Positions 36,862-46,326 of a DNA stretch of 64,000 bases are shown piece after piece (within the stretch, counting starts at the first letter, position 1; the number at the start of each line of letters is the position of its first letter). Both the position numbers and the translations under genes were made by a program. Location: assembly GCA_942491465.1 (NCBI GenBank), contig CALOBA010000038.1:62001-126000 (forward strand), read 5' to 3'. The notes beneath the pieces were generated by a model that had not been told where the DNA came from, did not search any database, and saw nothing but the letters and a program-made list of their open reading frames with translations. Source of the DNA: CALOBA01 sp942491465. GTDB taxonomy: Bacteria; Pseudomonadota; Gammaproteobacteria; Chromatiales; Chromatiaceae.

Positions 36862-38081
36862 CCGTCCGCCGCGATCACCTTGCCCTGGCCATGTCTCATC
36901 GTCCGTCCAGCCCCTATCCGTCCGCCCCGGGAAGCCGGGTCCGGCAGTTGCTTTGCGCGGCGCTGATCGCCTTTAGCGCGCCGCTCGCGCCGGCCGCGGA
37001 ACCCGCGCTGGTGGCGATCACCCCGGACCAGCAACGCGCATTTGGCGTCGAGCTGGCCGCACCGACGGCCGCGGAAGACACCCTGACCCGCCGCTATCCG
37101 GCCCAGGTCGCGGTGCCGAATCCCCAATTGCGCGTGGTATCGACGCCCCAGGCCGGCGTGATCGAGGCGTTGCTGGTGGCCGAAGGTGAGCGCGTTGTGC
37201 CCGACCAGGTGCTGGCACGCCTGCGCAGCCCGGAGCTGGTAGACACGCAGAGCAATTACCTGGAGGCAGTCACGCGCCTGGCGCTGGCCGAGAGTCAGCT
37301 CGCCCGCGACCGCAAACTGCACAACGAGGGCGTTATCGCCCAACGTCGGCTGCTGGAGAGCCAGGCCAGCCAGCGGGAACTGGCGACCATGGTCGACCAG
37401 CGCCGCCAGCTGCTGCAACTGTCTGGCTTCTCGCCGGCCGACATCGACGCCCTGACCCAGAGCCGACAGCTCTCGAGCAGCCTGCCGGTGCACACCCCCA
37501 TCGGCGGCGTGGTGCTGGAGCAGATGGTCAGCACCGGCCAATCGGTGGCCGCCGCCTCACCGCTGTACCGGGTCGCGGAGCTGAAGCCGCTGTGGGTGGA
37601 GGTGCATGTGCCGGTGGAGGGCCTCGGGGGCCTGCGGCTGGGGGCGACGGTGGTGCTGCCGGCGCTCGGCATCGCGGGCCAGATCATCACCATCGGGCGC
37701 ATGGTGCATGCCGAGGATCAGGGCGTGCTGGTGCGTGCCGAGATCCAGGTCGGCACCGAGAAGCTGCGTCCGGGCCAGTTTGTCGAGGTGCAGCTGAGCG
37801 CGGCGCCGACGGAAGGCGGCAGCTGGCGGGTGCCCTCTGCGGCGGTGGTGCGCTACGCCGGCAGCGCCTATGTCTTCGCGGCCCGTAACAAAGGCTTTGC
37901 CGCGCTGCCGGTCGAGGTGCTGGTGGAGGAAGACCGCACCGCGGTCATCGGCGGTAATCTCACCCGGTCGGACCGGGTCGCGATCAGCGGCGTGGTGGCG
38001 CTGAAGGCGGCCTGGCTGGCCGGGGCGGATGCCGGTGCCGATGCTGATTCTGGCGCCGGCTCCGAAGGCGGCGCCAACTGA
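36858..38081 (+). CDS. Heavy-metal efflux periplasmic adaptor (CusB/CzcB-like)
   Basis: Membrane fusion protein of 407 residues. A signal region (~25-50) is followed by ITPDQQRAFGVELAAP, barrel-sandwich halves (VVSTPQAGVIEALLVAEGER and SSLPVHTPIGGVVLEQMVST), a helical hairpin (~125-185) and a C-terminal beta domain (SDRVAISGVVALKAAWLAGA). Matches CusB/CzcB adaptors. The last residues are an Ala/Asp/Gly-rich tail. TGATG overlap with the pump gene. Confidence 0.88.
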   Translation: MTVRRDHLALAMSHRPSSPYPSAPGSRVRQLLCAALIAFSAPLAPAAEPALVAITPDQQRAFGVELAAPTAAEDTLTRRYPAQVAVPNPQLRVVSTPQAGVIEALLVAEGERVVPDQVLARLRSPELVDTQSNYLEAVTRLALAESQLARDRKLHNEGVIAQRRLLESQASQRELATMVDQRRQLLQLSGFSPADIDALTQSRQLSSSLPVHTPIGGVVLEQMVSTGQSVAAASPLYRVAELKPLWVEVHVPVEGLGGLRLGATVVLPALGIAGQIITIGRMVHAEDQGVLVRAEIQVGTEKLRPGQFVEVQLSAAPTEGGSWRVPSAAVVRYAGSAYVFAARNKGFAALPVEVLVEEDRTAVIGGNLTRSDRVAISGVVALKAAWLAGADAGADADSGAGSEGGAN

Positions 38082-41000
38082 TGCTCGCGCGACTGATCCA
38101 ATTCTCGCTGACGCAGCGGCTGCTGATGCTGCTGCTGATGCTGTTGTTGGTCGGCGGCGGCTGGCAGGCCTTGAAGACCACGCCCATCGACGCCTTTCCC
38201 GATGTCTCCACCACCCAGGTCAAGATCATCGTCAAGGCGGCGGGCATGACGCCCGAGGAGGTCGAATCGCGCATCACCAGCCTGATCGAGGTGGAGATGC
38301 TCGGCATCCCGCGCCAGACCATGCTGCGTTCCATCGCCAAGTACGCGCTCACCGACATCACCGTCGACTTCGCCGAGGGCACCGACATCTACTGGGCGCG
38401 CCAGCAGGTGGCCGAGCGCCTGGCCGCGATCTGGGGCGACCTGCCCGCCGGCATCGAGGGCGGCATCGCGCCGATGACCACGCCGCTGGGCGAGATGTTC
38501 ATGTTCAGTATCGAGGGCGGGGGCCTAGACCTCTACGAGAAGCGGGATCTGCTCGATTGGACCATCCGCCCTGCCCTGCGCTCGGTGCCCGGTGTCGCCG
38601 ACGTGAATTCCTTGGGCGGCCTGGTCACCACCTTTGAGGTGGTCCCGGACAATGGCCGCATGGCCGCCAACGGCATCCAGCTCAGCGACCTGCAGGACGC
38701 CATCGCCGCCAACAACGGCAACGACGGGGCCGGTCGCTTGGACGAGGGCGAGGAGGCGCTGTTGGTGCGAAGCCAGGGCGCCATTGCCACCCTCGATGAC
38801 CTGGCCGCCGTCGTCGTCGGCGGCAATGCGCAGCAGCCGGTGCGGGTCGCCGATATCGCCGAGGTGCGCCTGTCGGCGCTGACCCGCTATGGCGCCGTCA
38901 CCCGCAACGGCGAGGGCGAGGCGGTGGAGGGCCTGGTGCTCGGGCTGCGCGGCGCCAATGCCCGCGCCGTAGTCCAGGGCGTACAGGCCAAGCTCGACGA
39001 GATCTCCATCGGTCTGCCGGACGGCGTCACCATCGATGTGTTCTACGACCGCGGCGTGCTGGTGAACAAGGCCGTGCACACCGTGGTGAAGGCCCTGATC
39101 GAGGCCGTGGTGCTGGTGCTGGTGCTGCTGGTGCTGTTCCTGGGCGACCTGCGCGCGGCGCTGACCGTGGCGCTGATCCTGCCGCTGTCGGCGCTGGCCA
39201 CCTTCATCCTGATGCGTCAGTTCAACCTGACGGCGAATCTGATGTCCCTGGGCGGCCTGGCCATCGCCATCGGCATGTTGGTGGACGCGGCGGTGGTGGT
39301 GGTGGAGAACATCGTCACCCAGCTCGCGCACGCCGGCAGCAAGGGGCGGCTGCCGCGGCTGCATCTGATCTATCGCGCCACCCGCGAGGTGGCGGTGCCG
39401 GTGTCCTCGGGCATCCTGATCATCATCATCGTGTTCCTGCCGCTGCTGACCTTGCAGGGGCTGGAGGGCAAGCTGTTCGTGCCGGTGGCACTGACCATCG
39501 TGTTTGCGCTGGCCAGTTCGCTGCTGTTGTCGCTGACCATCATCCCGGTGTTGAGTTCGTTCCTGTTGGGCAAGGTCTCCCACGAGGAGCCCTGGGTGGT
39601 GCGGCAACTGCTGCGTGTCTACGGCCCGGTGCTGGGTTGGGGCCTGCGCAACCAGTGGATCGTCATCGTTCTGGCCCTGGCCCTATTGGTGGGCGCCGGT
39701 GCGCTGTATACCCGCATCGGCAAGGCGTTCATGCCGAGCCTGGACGAGGGCGACCTGATCGTGCAATTGGAGAAGCTGCCGTCCATCAACCTGGCCGAGT
39801 CGCTGGCCATCGACCTCCGCGTGCAGCGCGCCATCCTGGACGAGGTGCCGGAGGTTACGTCCATCATCGCCCGCACCGGCTCCGACGAGCTGGGCCTCGA
39901 CCCGATGGGCCTGAACCAGACCGACAGCTTCCTGGTGCTGGCTCCCATGGAGGAATGGCGCTTCGACACCAAGGACGACCTGATGGAGGCGATCCGCGTC
40001 GTGCTGGAGCGCTTCCCCGGCGTCGACTATGCCTTCACCCAGCCCATCGAGATGCGCGTCTCGGAGATGCTGACCGGCGTGCGCGGGGATCTGGCGGTGA
40101 AGATCTTCGGCAACGAACAAGACCAACTCAACCGCATCGCCGAGGCAATTGTCGGCGTGCTCGAGGGCATCACCGGCTCGCAGGACGTCTATACCCCCCG
40201 CAATGACGGCGCACAGTACCTGAACCTGACGGTGGACCGGCTGGAGGCGGGTCGGCTCGGCATCGATGCCGATGCCCTCGCGGCGGTGCTGCGTGCCCAG
40301 GTGGAGGGGCTGCGGATCGGCACCGTCTACCGCGAGGGCAAGCGCCTACCGCTGGTGGTGCGTGGGCCGGAGGCCTTGCGCACCTCGCCGTCGCGCTTCA
40401 GCGGGCTGCAGCTCGCGCTGCCGGACGGGCGCTCGGTGCCGCTGGCCAATCTGGTGCAGATGGAACGCATCGAAGGCCCGGTGGCGCTCTCGCGTGAGCG
40501 CGGCAACCGCATGGCCGTGGCCATCGCCAACGTCGACGGCCGCGACCTGGTGGGCTTTGTCGAGGAGGCACGCGCGGCGGTCACCGAGCAGGTCGACATG
40601 CCCACCGGCTACTGGCTGGAATGGGGCGGCGAGTTCGAGAATCAGCAGCGCGCCGCCGCACGCCTGGCGCTGGTGGTGCCGGTGGCCGTGGGGCTGATCT
40701 TTCTGGTGCTGTTCTCCACCTTCCGCTCCGTCAGTCAGGCGGCATTGGTGCTGGCCAACGTCCCCTTCGCCCTGATCGGCGGCATCGTCGGCTTGGCCAT
40801 CACCGGGGAATACCTGTCGGTGCCCGCCTCGGTGGGCTTCATCGCCCTGCTCGGCATCGCGGTGCTGAACGGCGTGGTCATGGTCACCTGGTTCAATCAG
40901 CTCAAGGCCCTGGGCCGGCCCATGGCCGAGGTGGTCATGGAGGGCGCCAAGCGCCGACTGCGACCGGTGCTGATGACCGCCAACATCGCCGCCTTCGGTC

Positions 41001-41137
41001 TGGTGCCGCTGCTGTTCGCCACCGGCCCCGGCTCCGAGATCCAGCGCCCGCTGGCCATCGTGGTCATCGGCGGCCTGCTGTCCTCCACCGCACTGACGCT
41101 GATCCTGCTGCCGATCCTGTATCGGCGCTTTGGATGA
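38081..41137 (+). CDS. Heavy-metal RND efflux pump (CusA/CzcA family)
   Basis: Inner-membrane pump of 1018 residues exporting metal ions with proton import. The N-terminus (IQFSLTQRLLMLLLMLLLVG) and DAFPDVSTTQVKI are HME-family marks. TM4 reads SLGGLAIAIGMLVDAAVVVV+EN, the CusA-type pattern; Czc-type pumps usually have DGA there. The metal is therefore more likely Cu/Ag than Co/Zn/Cd, but the central Met relay of CusA is not obvious by eye, so specificity is open. Part of a coupled tolC-adaptor-pump operon with a DUF3240 gene 200 bases downstream. Confidence 0.9.
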   Translation: MLARLIQFSLTQRLLMLLLMLLLVGGGWQALKTTPIDAFPDVSTTQVKIIVKAAGMTPEEVESRITSLIEVEMLGIPRQTMLRSIAKYALTDITVDFAEGTDIYWARQQVAERLAAIWGDLPAGIEGGIAPMTTPLGEMFMFSIEGGGLDLYEKRDLLDWTIRPALRSVPGVADVNSLGGLVTTFEVVPDNGRMAANGIQLSDLQDAIAANNGNDGAGRLDEGEEALLVRSQGAIATLDDLAAVVVGGNAQQPVRVADIAEVRLSALTRYGAVTRNGEGEAVEGLVLGLRGANARAVVQGVQAKLDEISIGLPDGVTIDVFYDRGVLVNKAVHTVVKALIEAVVLVLVLLVLFLGDLRAALTVALILPLSALATFILMRQFNLTANLMSLGGLAIAIGMLVDAAVVVVENIVTQLAHAGSKGRLPRLHLIYRATREVAVPVSSGILIIIIVFLPLLTLQGLEGKLFVPVALTIVFALASSLLLSLTIIPVLSSFLLGKVSHEEPWVVRQLLRVYGPVLGWGLRNQWIVIVLALALLVGAGALYTRIGKAFMPSLDEGDLIVQLEKLPSINLAESLAIDLRVQRAILDEVPEVTSIIARTGSDELGLDPMGLNQTDSFLVLAPMEEWRFDTKDDLMEAIRVVLERFPGVDYAFTQPIEMRVSEMLTGVRGDLAVKIFGNEQDQLNRIAEAIVGVLEGITGSQDVYTPRNDGAQYLNLTVDRLEAGRLGIDADALAAVLRAQVEGLRIGTVYREGKRLPLVVRGPEALRTSPSRFSGLQLALPDGRSVPLANLVQMERIEGPVALSRERGNRMAVAIANVDGRDLVGFVEEARAAVTEQVDMPTGYWLEWGGEFENQQRAAARLALVVPVAVGLIFLVLFSTFRSVSQAALVLANVPFALIGGIVGLAITGEYLSVPASVGFIALLGIAVLNGVVMVTWFNQLKALGRPMAEVVMEGAKRRLRPVLMTANIAAFGLVPLLFATGPGSEIQRPLAIVVIGGLLSSTALTLILLPILYRRFG

Positions 41138-41187
41138 TCATGGACGACGCGGCAGAAGCAAGGTGAAATTTACCGCGGACATAAGAC

Positions 41188-41275
41188 GAACTACGAAACA
41201 CGCGGAATACGCGAAAAAAGAAAAATTCTATTTCCGAATCAAAATTTTTCGCGATTTTCGCCTGTTTCGTAGTTC
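41188..41275 (+). repeat. AT-rich inverted repeat
   Basis: 13-bp perfect arms GAACTACGAAACA and TGTTTCGTAGTTC around a 62-base AT-rich centre containing ACGCGAAA and TTTTTCGCGATTTTCG. Strikingly low GC for this DNA. It lies between the pump and the DUF3240 gene. Confidence 0.75.
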
Positions 41276-41337
41276 AAGAATCGTTGTCCCGCTTGTTGTT
41301 GGATCTTGCCTACGAAAGCTTAAGCTGAGACAGGACC

Positions 41338-41640
41338 ATGGCTAACTGCCTGCTGAATCTGATCGTCACCCCCCAGGTCGAGGATGCCCTGGCCGAATGG
41401 TTGCTGGAGCGCGACGACGTCCCCGGCTTCTCCAGCATGCCCGTCGCCGGGCATGGCTCATCGGAGAACTCCATGACCCTGGCCGAACAGGTCGCCGGCC
41501 GCAGCCGCCGCGTGATGTTCGTCACCCATGTGCCATCGGACACGGCCAAGGCCCTGCTCGACGATCTGCGCGCCGCGTTCGCCGGCAGCGGGCTACATTA
41601 TTGGGTGGTACCGATCTCGGACTTTGGGCGGCTCGACTGA
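41338..41640 (+). CDS. DUF3240-family protein
   Basis: Small cytoplasmic protein of 100 residues of the DUF3240 type, known to accompany CzcCBA/CusCBA operons. It opens NLIVTPQVEDALAEWLLERD and later has MSFV-like strand VMFVTHVPSDTAKALLDDL and ends LHYWVVPISDFGRLD, a ferredoxin-like/PII-like layout. Role unknown; a metal sensor or pump regulator is suspected. AGGA precedes the ATG. Confidence 0.82.
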   Translation: MANCLLNLIVTPQVEDALAEWLLERDDVPGFSSMPVAGHGSSENSMTLAEQVAGRSRRVMFVTHVPSDTAKALLDDLRAAFAGSGLHYWVVPISDFGRLD

Positions 41641-41670
41641 GCCGGTTCGGTTTCGGCCTGCGGGGGGCGG

Positions 41671-42285
41671 TTACAGATAGAGCAGAATCGCGAAATAGTG
41701 GCTGACGCTTCCGCCTAGCACGAACAGATGCCAGACGCCGTGGCACCAGGGCCGGGCGTCACTCAGCGCGTAGAAGATCACGCCGAAGCTGTACAAGAGG
41801 CCACCCCCCAACAGCAGTCGAAAGCCGGTTGGCGGCAAGGCGGCAATGATGGGATCGAGGGCGAACACGATCAGCCAACCCATGGTCAAGTAGATGATCG
41901 CCGACAGGACGCCCCCACCCTTGCCGCGCAGCGTATCGATGGCGATACCCAGCACGGCCAGCCCCCAGATCGCGCCAAACAACCACCAGCCGATCGGGCC
42001 GCGGAGGGCCACCAGGCAGAAGGGCGTATAGGAGCCTGCGATCAATAGGTAGATCGCGTAGTGATCCAACACCTGGAACACCCGTTTCGCCCGCCCGCGC
42101 AGGCTGTGGTACAGCGTCGAGACGAGATACAGCAGGACCAGGGTGAGCCCGTAGACACTGAAGCTCAGGATGCGCATCGCCCCGCCGTGAACGCCCGCAA
42201 GGGACACCAGCACAGCGGTCCCGCTCAGTGCCAGCACTGCGCCGACCAGATGGGTAATACTGTTGAAGCGCTCACCTTCGTACAT
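41671..42285 (-). CDS. Hemolysin III/PAQR-family membrane protein (YqfA-like)
   Basis: Membrane protein of 204 residues with seven transmembrane helices. N-terminal ERFNSITHLVGAVLALSG and the metal-site motifs STLYHSL, LDHYAIYLLIAGSYTPF and the late HGVWHLFVLGGSVSHYF carry the conserved Ser, Asp and His residues of the PAQR/hemolysin III fold. Bacterial function is not settled; a lipid amide hydrolase-like activity is proposed for the superfamily. Convergent with the DUF3240 gene. Confidence 0.9.
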   Translation of the reverse strand: MYEGERFNSITHLVGAVLALSGTAVLVSLAGVHGGAMRILSFSVYGLTLVLLYLVSTLYHSLRGRAKRVFQVLDHYAIYLLIAGSYTPFCLVALRGPIGWWLFGAIWGLAVLGIAIDTLRGKGGGVLSAIIYLTMGWLIVFALDPIIAALPPTGFRLLLGGGLLYSFGVIFYALSDARPWCHGVWHLFVLGGSVSHYFAILLYL

Positions 42286-42380
42286 CTTGTCTGGACCCTT
42301 GCGTTCGGTGGTATTTCGCCCCTTGCCCGGGAAACCTTGAACAAATCATCGAAGACATTTCGATAGCGCTTTCCTTGGCT

Positions 42381-42535
42381 CTAGTGCTTTGCCGCGAAAA
42401 TTCCGAGACCGCCCGCAGCTGTGGGAGCGATTTGCAATCGCGACCGCCGCGACGCGGATGTCGCGACTGCAAGTCGCTCCCACAGCACCGAGTGGGCATG
42501 CCGGCGGTCTTGGGACTTCCGCAGCGGTGCACTAG
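42381..42535 (+). repeat. MITE-1, copy 3 (147 bp)
   Basis: Element 42385-42531 flanked by CTAG. It is followed at once by a hexamer hairpin array. Together they fill the 439-base gap between the hemolysin III and rimK genes. Confidence 0.92.
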
Positions 42536-42690
<155 letters not shown>

Positions 42691-42724
42691 TTGAGCAGGC
42701 CCTTTGGTGCCGGTCGCGCCGGGG

Positions 42725-43630
42725 TCAGCCCTTTCCGCGTGTCCGCGTGTTGCCGGCGGCCGCGCGTTTCTCGATGAATTCGATCACCAGGCCGGCGATA
42801 TCCTTGCCCGTCGAACCTTCGATGCCTTCCAGCCCCGGTGAGGAGTTCACCTCCATGACGACCGGTCCATGGTTGGAACGCAGCAGGTCGACGCCGGCGA
42901 CGTTGAGCCCCATGGTCTGGGCGGCGCGCACGGCGGTGGAGCGCTCCTCCGGCGTGATGCGGACCACCGTCGCGCTACCGCCACGGTGCAGATTGGAGCG
43001 GAACTCACCTTCCTTACCCTGGCGCTTCATCGTCGCCACCACCTTGTCGCCGACCACGAAGCAGCGCAGGTCGGCGCCACCGGCCTCTTTGATGAATTCC
43101 TGCACCAGGATATTCACGTTCAGGCCCATGAATGCCTCGATAACGCTCTCGGCGGCCTGTTGCGTCTCCGCCAGCACGACGCCGATGCCCTGGGTACCCT
43201 CGAGCAGCTTGATCACCAGCGGGGCACCGCCGACCATCTTGATCAGGTCTGGAATGTCGTCCGGTTTGTTGGCGAAGCCGGTCACAGGCAGCCCGATGCC
43301 CTTGCGCGAGAGCAATTGCAGCGAGCGCAGTTTGTCCCGGGAGCGGGTCACTGCAACCGATTCGTTGAGAGGGAACACCCCCATCATTTCGAACTGCCGC
43401 AACACCGCGGTGCCGTAGAAGGTCACCGATGCGCCGATGCGTGGGATGACCGCGTCGAACCCCTCAAGCTGCTCGCCGCGGTAGTGGATCTGTGGGCGCA
43501 TCGACGTGATGTTCATGTAACAGCGAAGCACGTCCAAGATCCGCACCTCATGTCCTTTCGCCGTAGCGGCCTCGGCGAGGCGGCGGGTTGAATACAGTTT
43601 CGGGTTTCTAGATAGGATCGCGATCTTCAT
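42725..43630 (-). CDS. rimK: Ribosomal protein S6 glutamate ligase
   Basis: ATP-grasp ligase of 301 residues that adds glutamate to the C-terminus of ribosomal protein S6 and makes poly-glutamate. N-terminal MKIAILSRNPKLYSTRRLAE matches RimK closely. The ATP-grasp fold is seen in LVIKLLEGTQGIGVVLAET (lysine and glycine loop), NILVQEFIKEAGGADLRCFV, and GPVVMEVNSSPGLEGIE (Mg-binding Glu and Asn). Length matches E. coli RimK. Stands alone, with repeats on its downstream side. Confidence 0.95.
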   Translation of the reverse strand: MKIAILSRNPKLYSTRRLAEAATAKGHEVRILDVLRCYMNITSMRPQIHYRGEQLEGFDAVIPRIGASVTFYGTAVLRQFEMMGVFPLNESVAVTRSRDKLRSLQLLSRKGIGLPVTGFANKPDDIPDLIKMVGGAPLVIKLLEGTQGIGVVLAETQQAAESVIEAFMGLNVNILVQEFIKEAGGADLRCFVVGDKVVATMKRQGKEGEFRSNLHRGGSATVVRITPEERSTAVRAAQTMGLNVAGVDLLRSNHGPVVMEVNSSPGLEGIEGSTGKDIAGLVIEFIEKRAAAGNTRTRGKG

Positions 43631-43691
43631 GAATAACCTGGGTTCTCGGTGGCCTTGATCATGGTTCCGCCCAACACCGGTTGAACGACAC

Positions 43692-43720
43692 CTAAGTCAA
43701 GGTCCAGAAACAAGTGGTGC
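43692..43720 (+). repeat. Lone MITE-3 end
   Basis: CTAAGTCAAGGTCCAGAAAC and AAGTGGTGC, matching one terminal repeat of MITE-3. The opposite end is absent, so this is a remnant. Confidence 0.75.
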
Positions 43721-43866
43721 AAGCCAACCTTAAAGTAGGAAGCGCGCCGGGAGACGGCCATGGGTGACTGTAGACGAGATGCCTGCGCCTTGCCAGCGCC
43801 GTTCGTGCCGCTGCGGAATTCGGCGCCGAGCGGTCAGGCGTCGCGGCTTCGCGTAAAACACGCGGG

Positions 43867-45192
43867 CTAACGCTCAAACACCGCCATCGACTCGACATGG
43901 GCGGTATGCGGGAACATGTCCATGGCGCCGGCGGCGGTCAGGCGGAAGCCCAGGCCGTGGACCAGGCGCTCGGCGTCACGGGCCAGTGTGGAGGGATAGC
44001 AGGAGACGTAGACCAAGCGGCGCACCCCGGCCTCGGCGATCAGGTCGAGCACCTCCAAGGCGCCGCTGCGGGGCGGGTCGAGCAAGGCCTTGTGGAAGGT
44101 CTGGCGGCGCCAGGGGGCGAGCTCGATGTCGCCGTAGAGGTCGGCGCGGTGAAATTCGGCGTTGCTGATGGCGTTGCGCTCGGCGTTGCGGGCCGCGCGG
44201 GCGACCAGGCCGTCGTCGCCCTCGACGCCGACCACCCGTGCCGCCCGGCGCGCGATGGGCAGCGTGAAGTTGCCGAGCCCGCAGAACAGGTCCAGTACCT
44301 GCTCGTCGGGCTGCACGTCGAGCAGTTCCAGGGCCTGGTCGACCATCAGCCGGTTCAGCTCCAGATTGACCTGGGTGAAGTCGGTGGGCTCGAAGGCGAT
44401 GCGCACGTCGTGCCGCGGCAGGCTGTAGTCCAGGTCGATGCCCTGGCCCGGCAGCGGCCGAACGGTCTCCACGCCGCCCTCCTGCAGATAGACATGAAAG
44501 CCGGTCTCGGCGGCAAACTCCACCAGTAGGGCCAGGTCGGCCTCGGTGGGCGGGTCGAGCACCCGCAGGATCAGCACCACCGGTCCATCGCCCTGGGCGA
44601 CCTCGATCTGCGGCAGCCGGTCGCAGATGCTCAACTGGCCGATCAGCGCCGACAGCGCCTCCAGGCGTTCGCCGACCGCGGGCGTGAGCACGTCACAGCG
44701 GGTCATGTCGGCGATGAACGCGGAGCCGCGCTCGCGAAAGCCCACCAACACCCGCCCCTTCTTGGGCACATGGCGCACGCCGAGCCGGGCCTTGCGCCGG
44801 TAGCCCCAGTGTTCCGCCGCCAGCGGCGCCAGCCAGCGCTCGGGCTCGACCTTGCCGATGCGCCCGAGCACGTCGCCCAGGGTCTGCTGCTTCATCTCGA
44901 CCTGAGCGGCGGCATCGAGGTGTTGCAGGCTGCACCCGCCGCAGGTGCCGAAGACCGCACATCGGGGTGCGACCCGGCCGGCGGCCGGCGTCAGCACCGA
45001 CTCGACGACGGCCTCGTCGAAGCGCCGCTGGACCTTGGTGTAGCGCATGGATACGCGCTCGCCGGGCAGGGCTCCGAAGACAAAGACGGTCTTGCCGTCC
45101 ACATGGGTCAGCCCACGGCCGTCGTGGCTCAGGCCCTCGATCTCCACCTCCACCGGCTCCGCCGGGAGGGGCTTGCGCTTCTTCTTTCCCAA
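43867..45192 (-). CDS. rlmD: 23S rRNA (uracil-1939-C5)-methyltransferase
   Basis: SAM-dependent enzyme of 441 residues methylating U1939 of 23S rRNA. N-terminal TRAM domain (~10-70, VEIEGLSHDGRGLTHVDGKT). The [4Fe-4S] cluster ligands are Cys78, Cys84, Cys87 (CAVFGTCGGC) and Cys166. SAM motif DLFCGLGNFTLP (301-312); catalytic nucleophile Cys398 in LVYVSCYPSTLARD. Length and motifs match RlmD rather than TrmA or RlmC. It sits next to cysM, a common arrangement. Confidence 0.95.
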   Translation of the reverse strand: MGKKKRKPLPAEPVEVEIEGLSHDGRGLTHVDGKTVFVFGALPGERVSMRYTKVQRRFDEAVVESVLTPAAGRVAPRCAVFGTCGGCSLQHLDAAAQVEMKQQTLGDVLGRIGKVEPERWLAPLAAEHWGYRRKARLGVRHVPKKGRVLVGFRERGSAFIADMTRCDVLTPAVGERLEALSALIGQLSICDRLPQIEVAQGDGPVVLILRVLDPPTEADLALLVEFAAETGFHVYLQEGGVETVRPLPGQGIDLDYSLPRHDVRIAFEPTDFTQVNLELNRLMVDQALELLDVQPDEQVLDLFCGLGNFTLPIARRAARVVGVEGDDGLVARAARNAERNAISNAEFHRADLYGDIELAPWRRQTFHKALLDPPRSGALEVLDLIAEAGVRRLVYVSCYPSTLARDAERLVHGLGFRLTAAGAMDMFPHTAHVESMAVFER

Positions 45193-45245
45193 GGACTGCT
45201 CCTGTTGACCAAAATTCCGAAGTCTTCAGCGACGGATGCTGCACG

Positions 45246-46148
45246 TCAAGCCGGGAACACCCCGGTGGACAGATAACGGTCGCCGCGATCGCAGATGATG
45301 ACAACGATGACGGCGTCGGGCATGCGCTCGTCGACCTCGCGGGCCAGCCTCAGGGCCGCGGCCACGGCGCCGCCGGAGGAGATGCCGGCGAAGATGCCCT
45401 CGCGGGTCGCCAGGGCGCGGGTGGTCTCCTCGGCCTCGGCCTGGGAGACGTCGATGATCCGATCCACGCGACTGGCGTCGTAGATCTTGGGCAGATACGC
45501 CTCCGGCCAGCGACGGATGCCGGGGATGCTCGAGCCCTCCTCCGGCTGCACGCCGACGATCTGCACCGCCGGGCTCTGTTCCTTCAGATAGCGGCTGGTG
45601 CCCATGATGGTGCCGGTGGTGCCCATGGCGCTGACGAAGTGGGTCACGCGCCCGTCGGTGTCGCGCCAGATCTCCGGGCCGGTGGACTCGACATGGGCCT
45701 CGGGGTTGTCCGGGTTCGAGAACTGGTCCAGGCGCAGCCCCTCGCCGGCTGCCTCCAGCTCGCGGGCCAGATCGATGGCCGCCTCCATGCTGCCCTCGCG
45801 CGGGGTCAGCCGGATCTCGGCGCCGTAGGCGGCCATGGCCTGGCGGCGCTCGATACTCATGTTCTCGGGCATGATCAGCAGCATCCGATAGCCCTTGATG
45901 GCCGCGGCCATGGCCAGCGCGATGCCGGTATTGCCGCTGGTGGCCTCGATCAGGGTATCGCCGGGGCGGATGGCACCCCGCGCCTCGGCCCGCCGGATCA
46001 TGCTCAACGCCGCCCGGTCCTTCACCGAGCCCGCCGGGTTGTTGCCCTCCAGCTTGGCCAGTACGGTCACCTTCAAGTCGCCGGTGAGCCGTTGCAGCCG
46101 CACCAGCGGCGTGTTGCCCACCAGGGATTCAATCGTCGAAAACGCCAT
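45246..46148 (-). CDS. cysM: Cysteine synthase B
   Basis: PLP enzyme of 300 residues making cysteine from O-acetylserine and sulfide or thiosulfate. PLP lysine is Lys43 in NPAGSVKDRAAL; substrate loop is EATSGNTGIALAMAAA; the phosphate-binding loop is VSAMGTTGTIMGTSRYL. The EGSSIPGIRRWPEAYLPKI segment and the length favour CysM over CysK. The ATG at 46148 is chosen because the family starts here; the 27-residue extension upstream is unlikely. The minisatellite begins about 180 bases upstream. Confidence 0.94.
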   Translation of the reverse strand: MAFSTIESLVGNTPLVRLQRLTGDLKVTVLAKLEGNNPAGSVKDRAALSMIRRAEARGAIRPGDTLIEATSGNTGIALAMAAAIKGYRMLLIMPENMSIERRQAMAAYGAEIRLTPREGSMEAAIDLARELEAAGEGLRLDQFSNPDNPEAHVESTGPEIWRDTDGRVTHFVSAMGTTGTIMGTSRYLKEQSPAVQIVGVQPEEGSSIPGIRRWPEAYLPKIYDASRVDRIIDVSQAEAEETTRALATREGIFAGISSGGAVAAALRLAREVDERMPDAVIVVIICDRGDRYLSTGVFPA

Positions 46149-46326
46149 GCCGATGCTGTGCGGCCCAAGCCGCTGCCCCCCACGTATGCTTGCAAAATGA
46201 GGACGCGATTGTGCACCAGCGCAGGCCATCGAGAAAGCGGCGTTTGCCGACGGCGCTCACCGACCAGCCCCCAGCCCCCCCCGACACTCCAGCAGCAAAG
46301 CCCCATCAAGTACCGCATCCACCGCC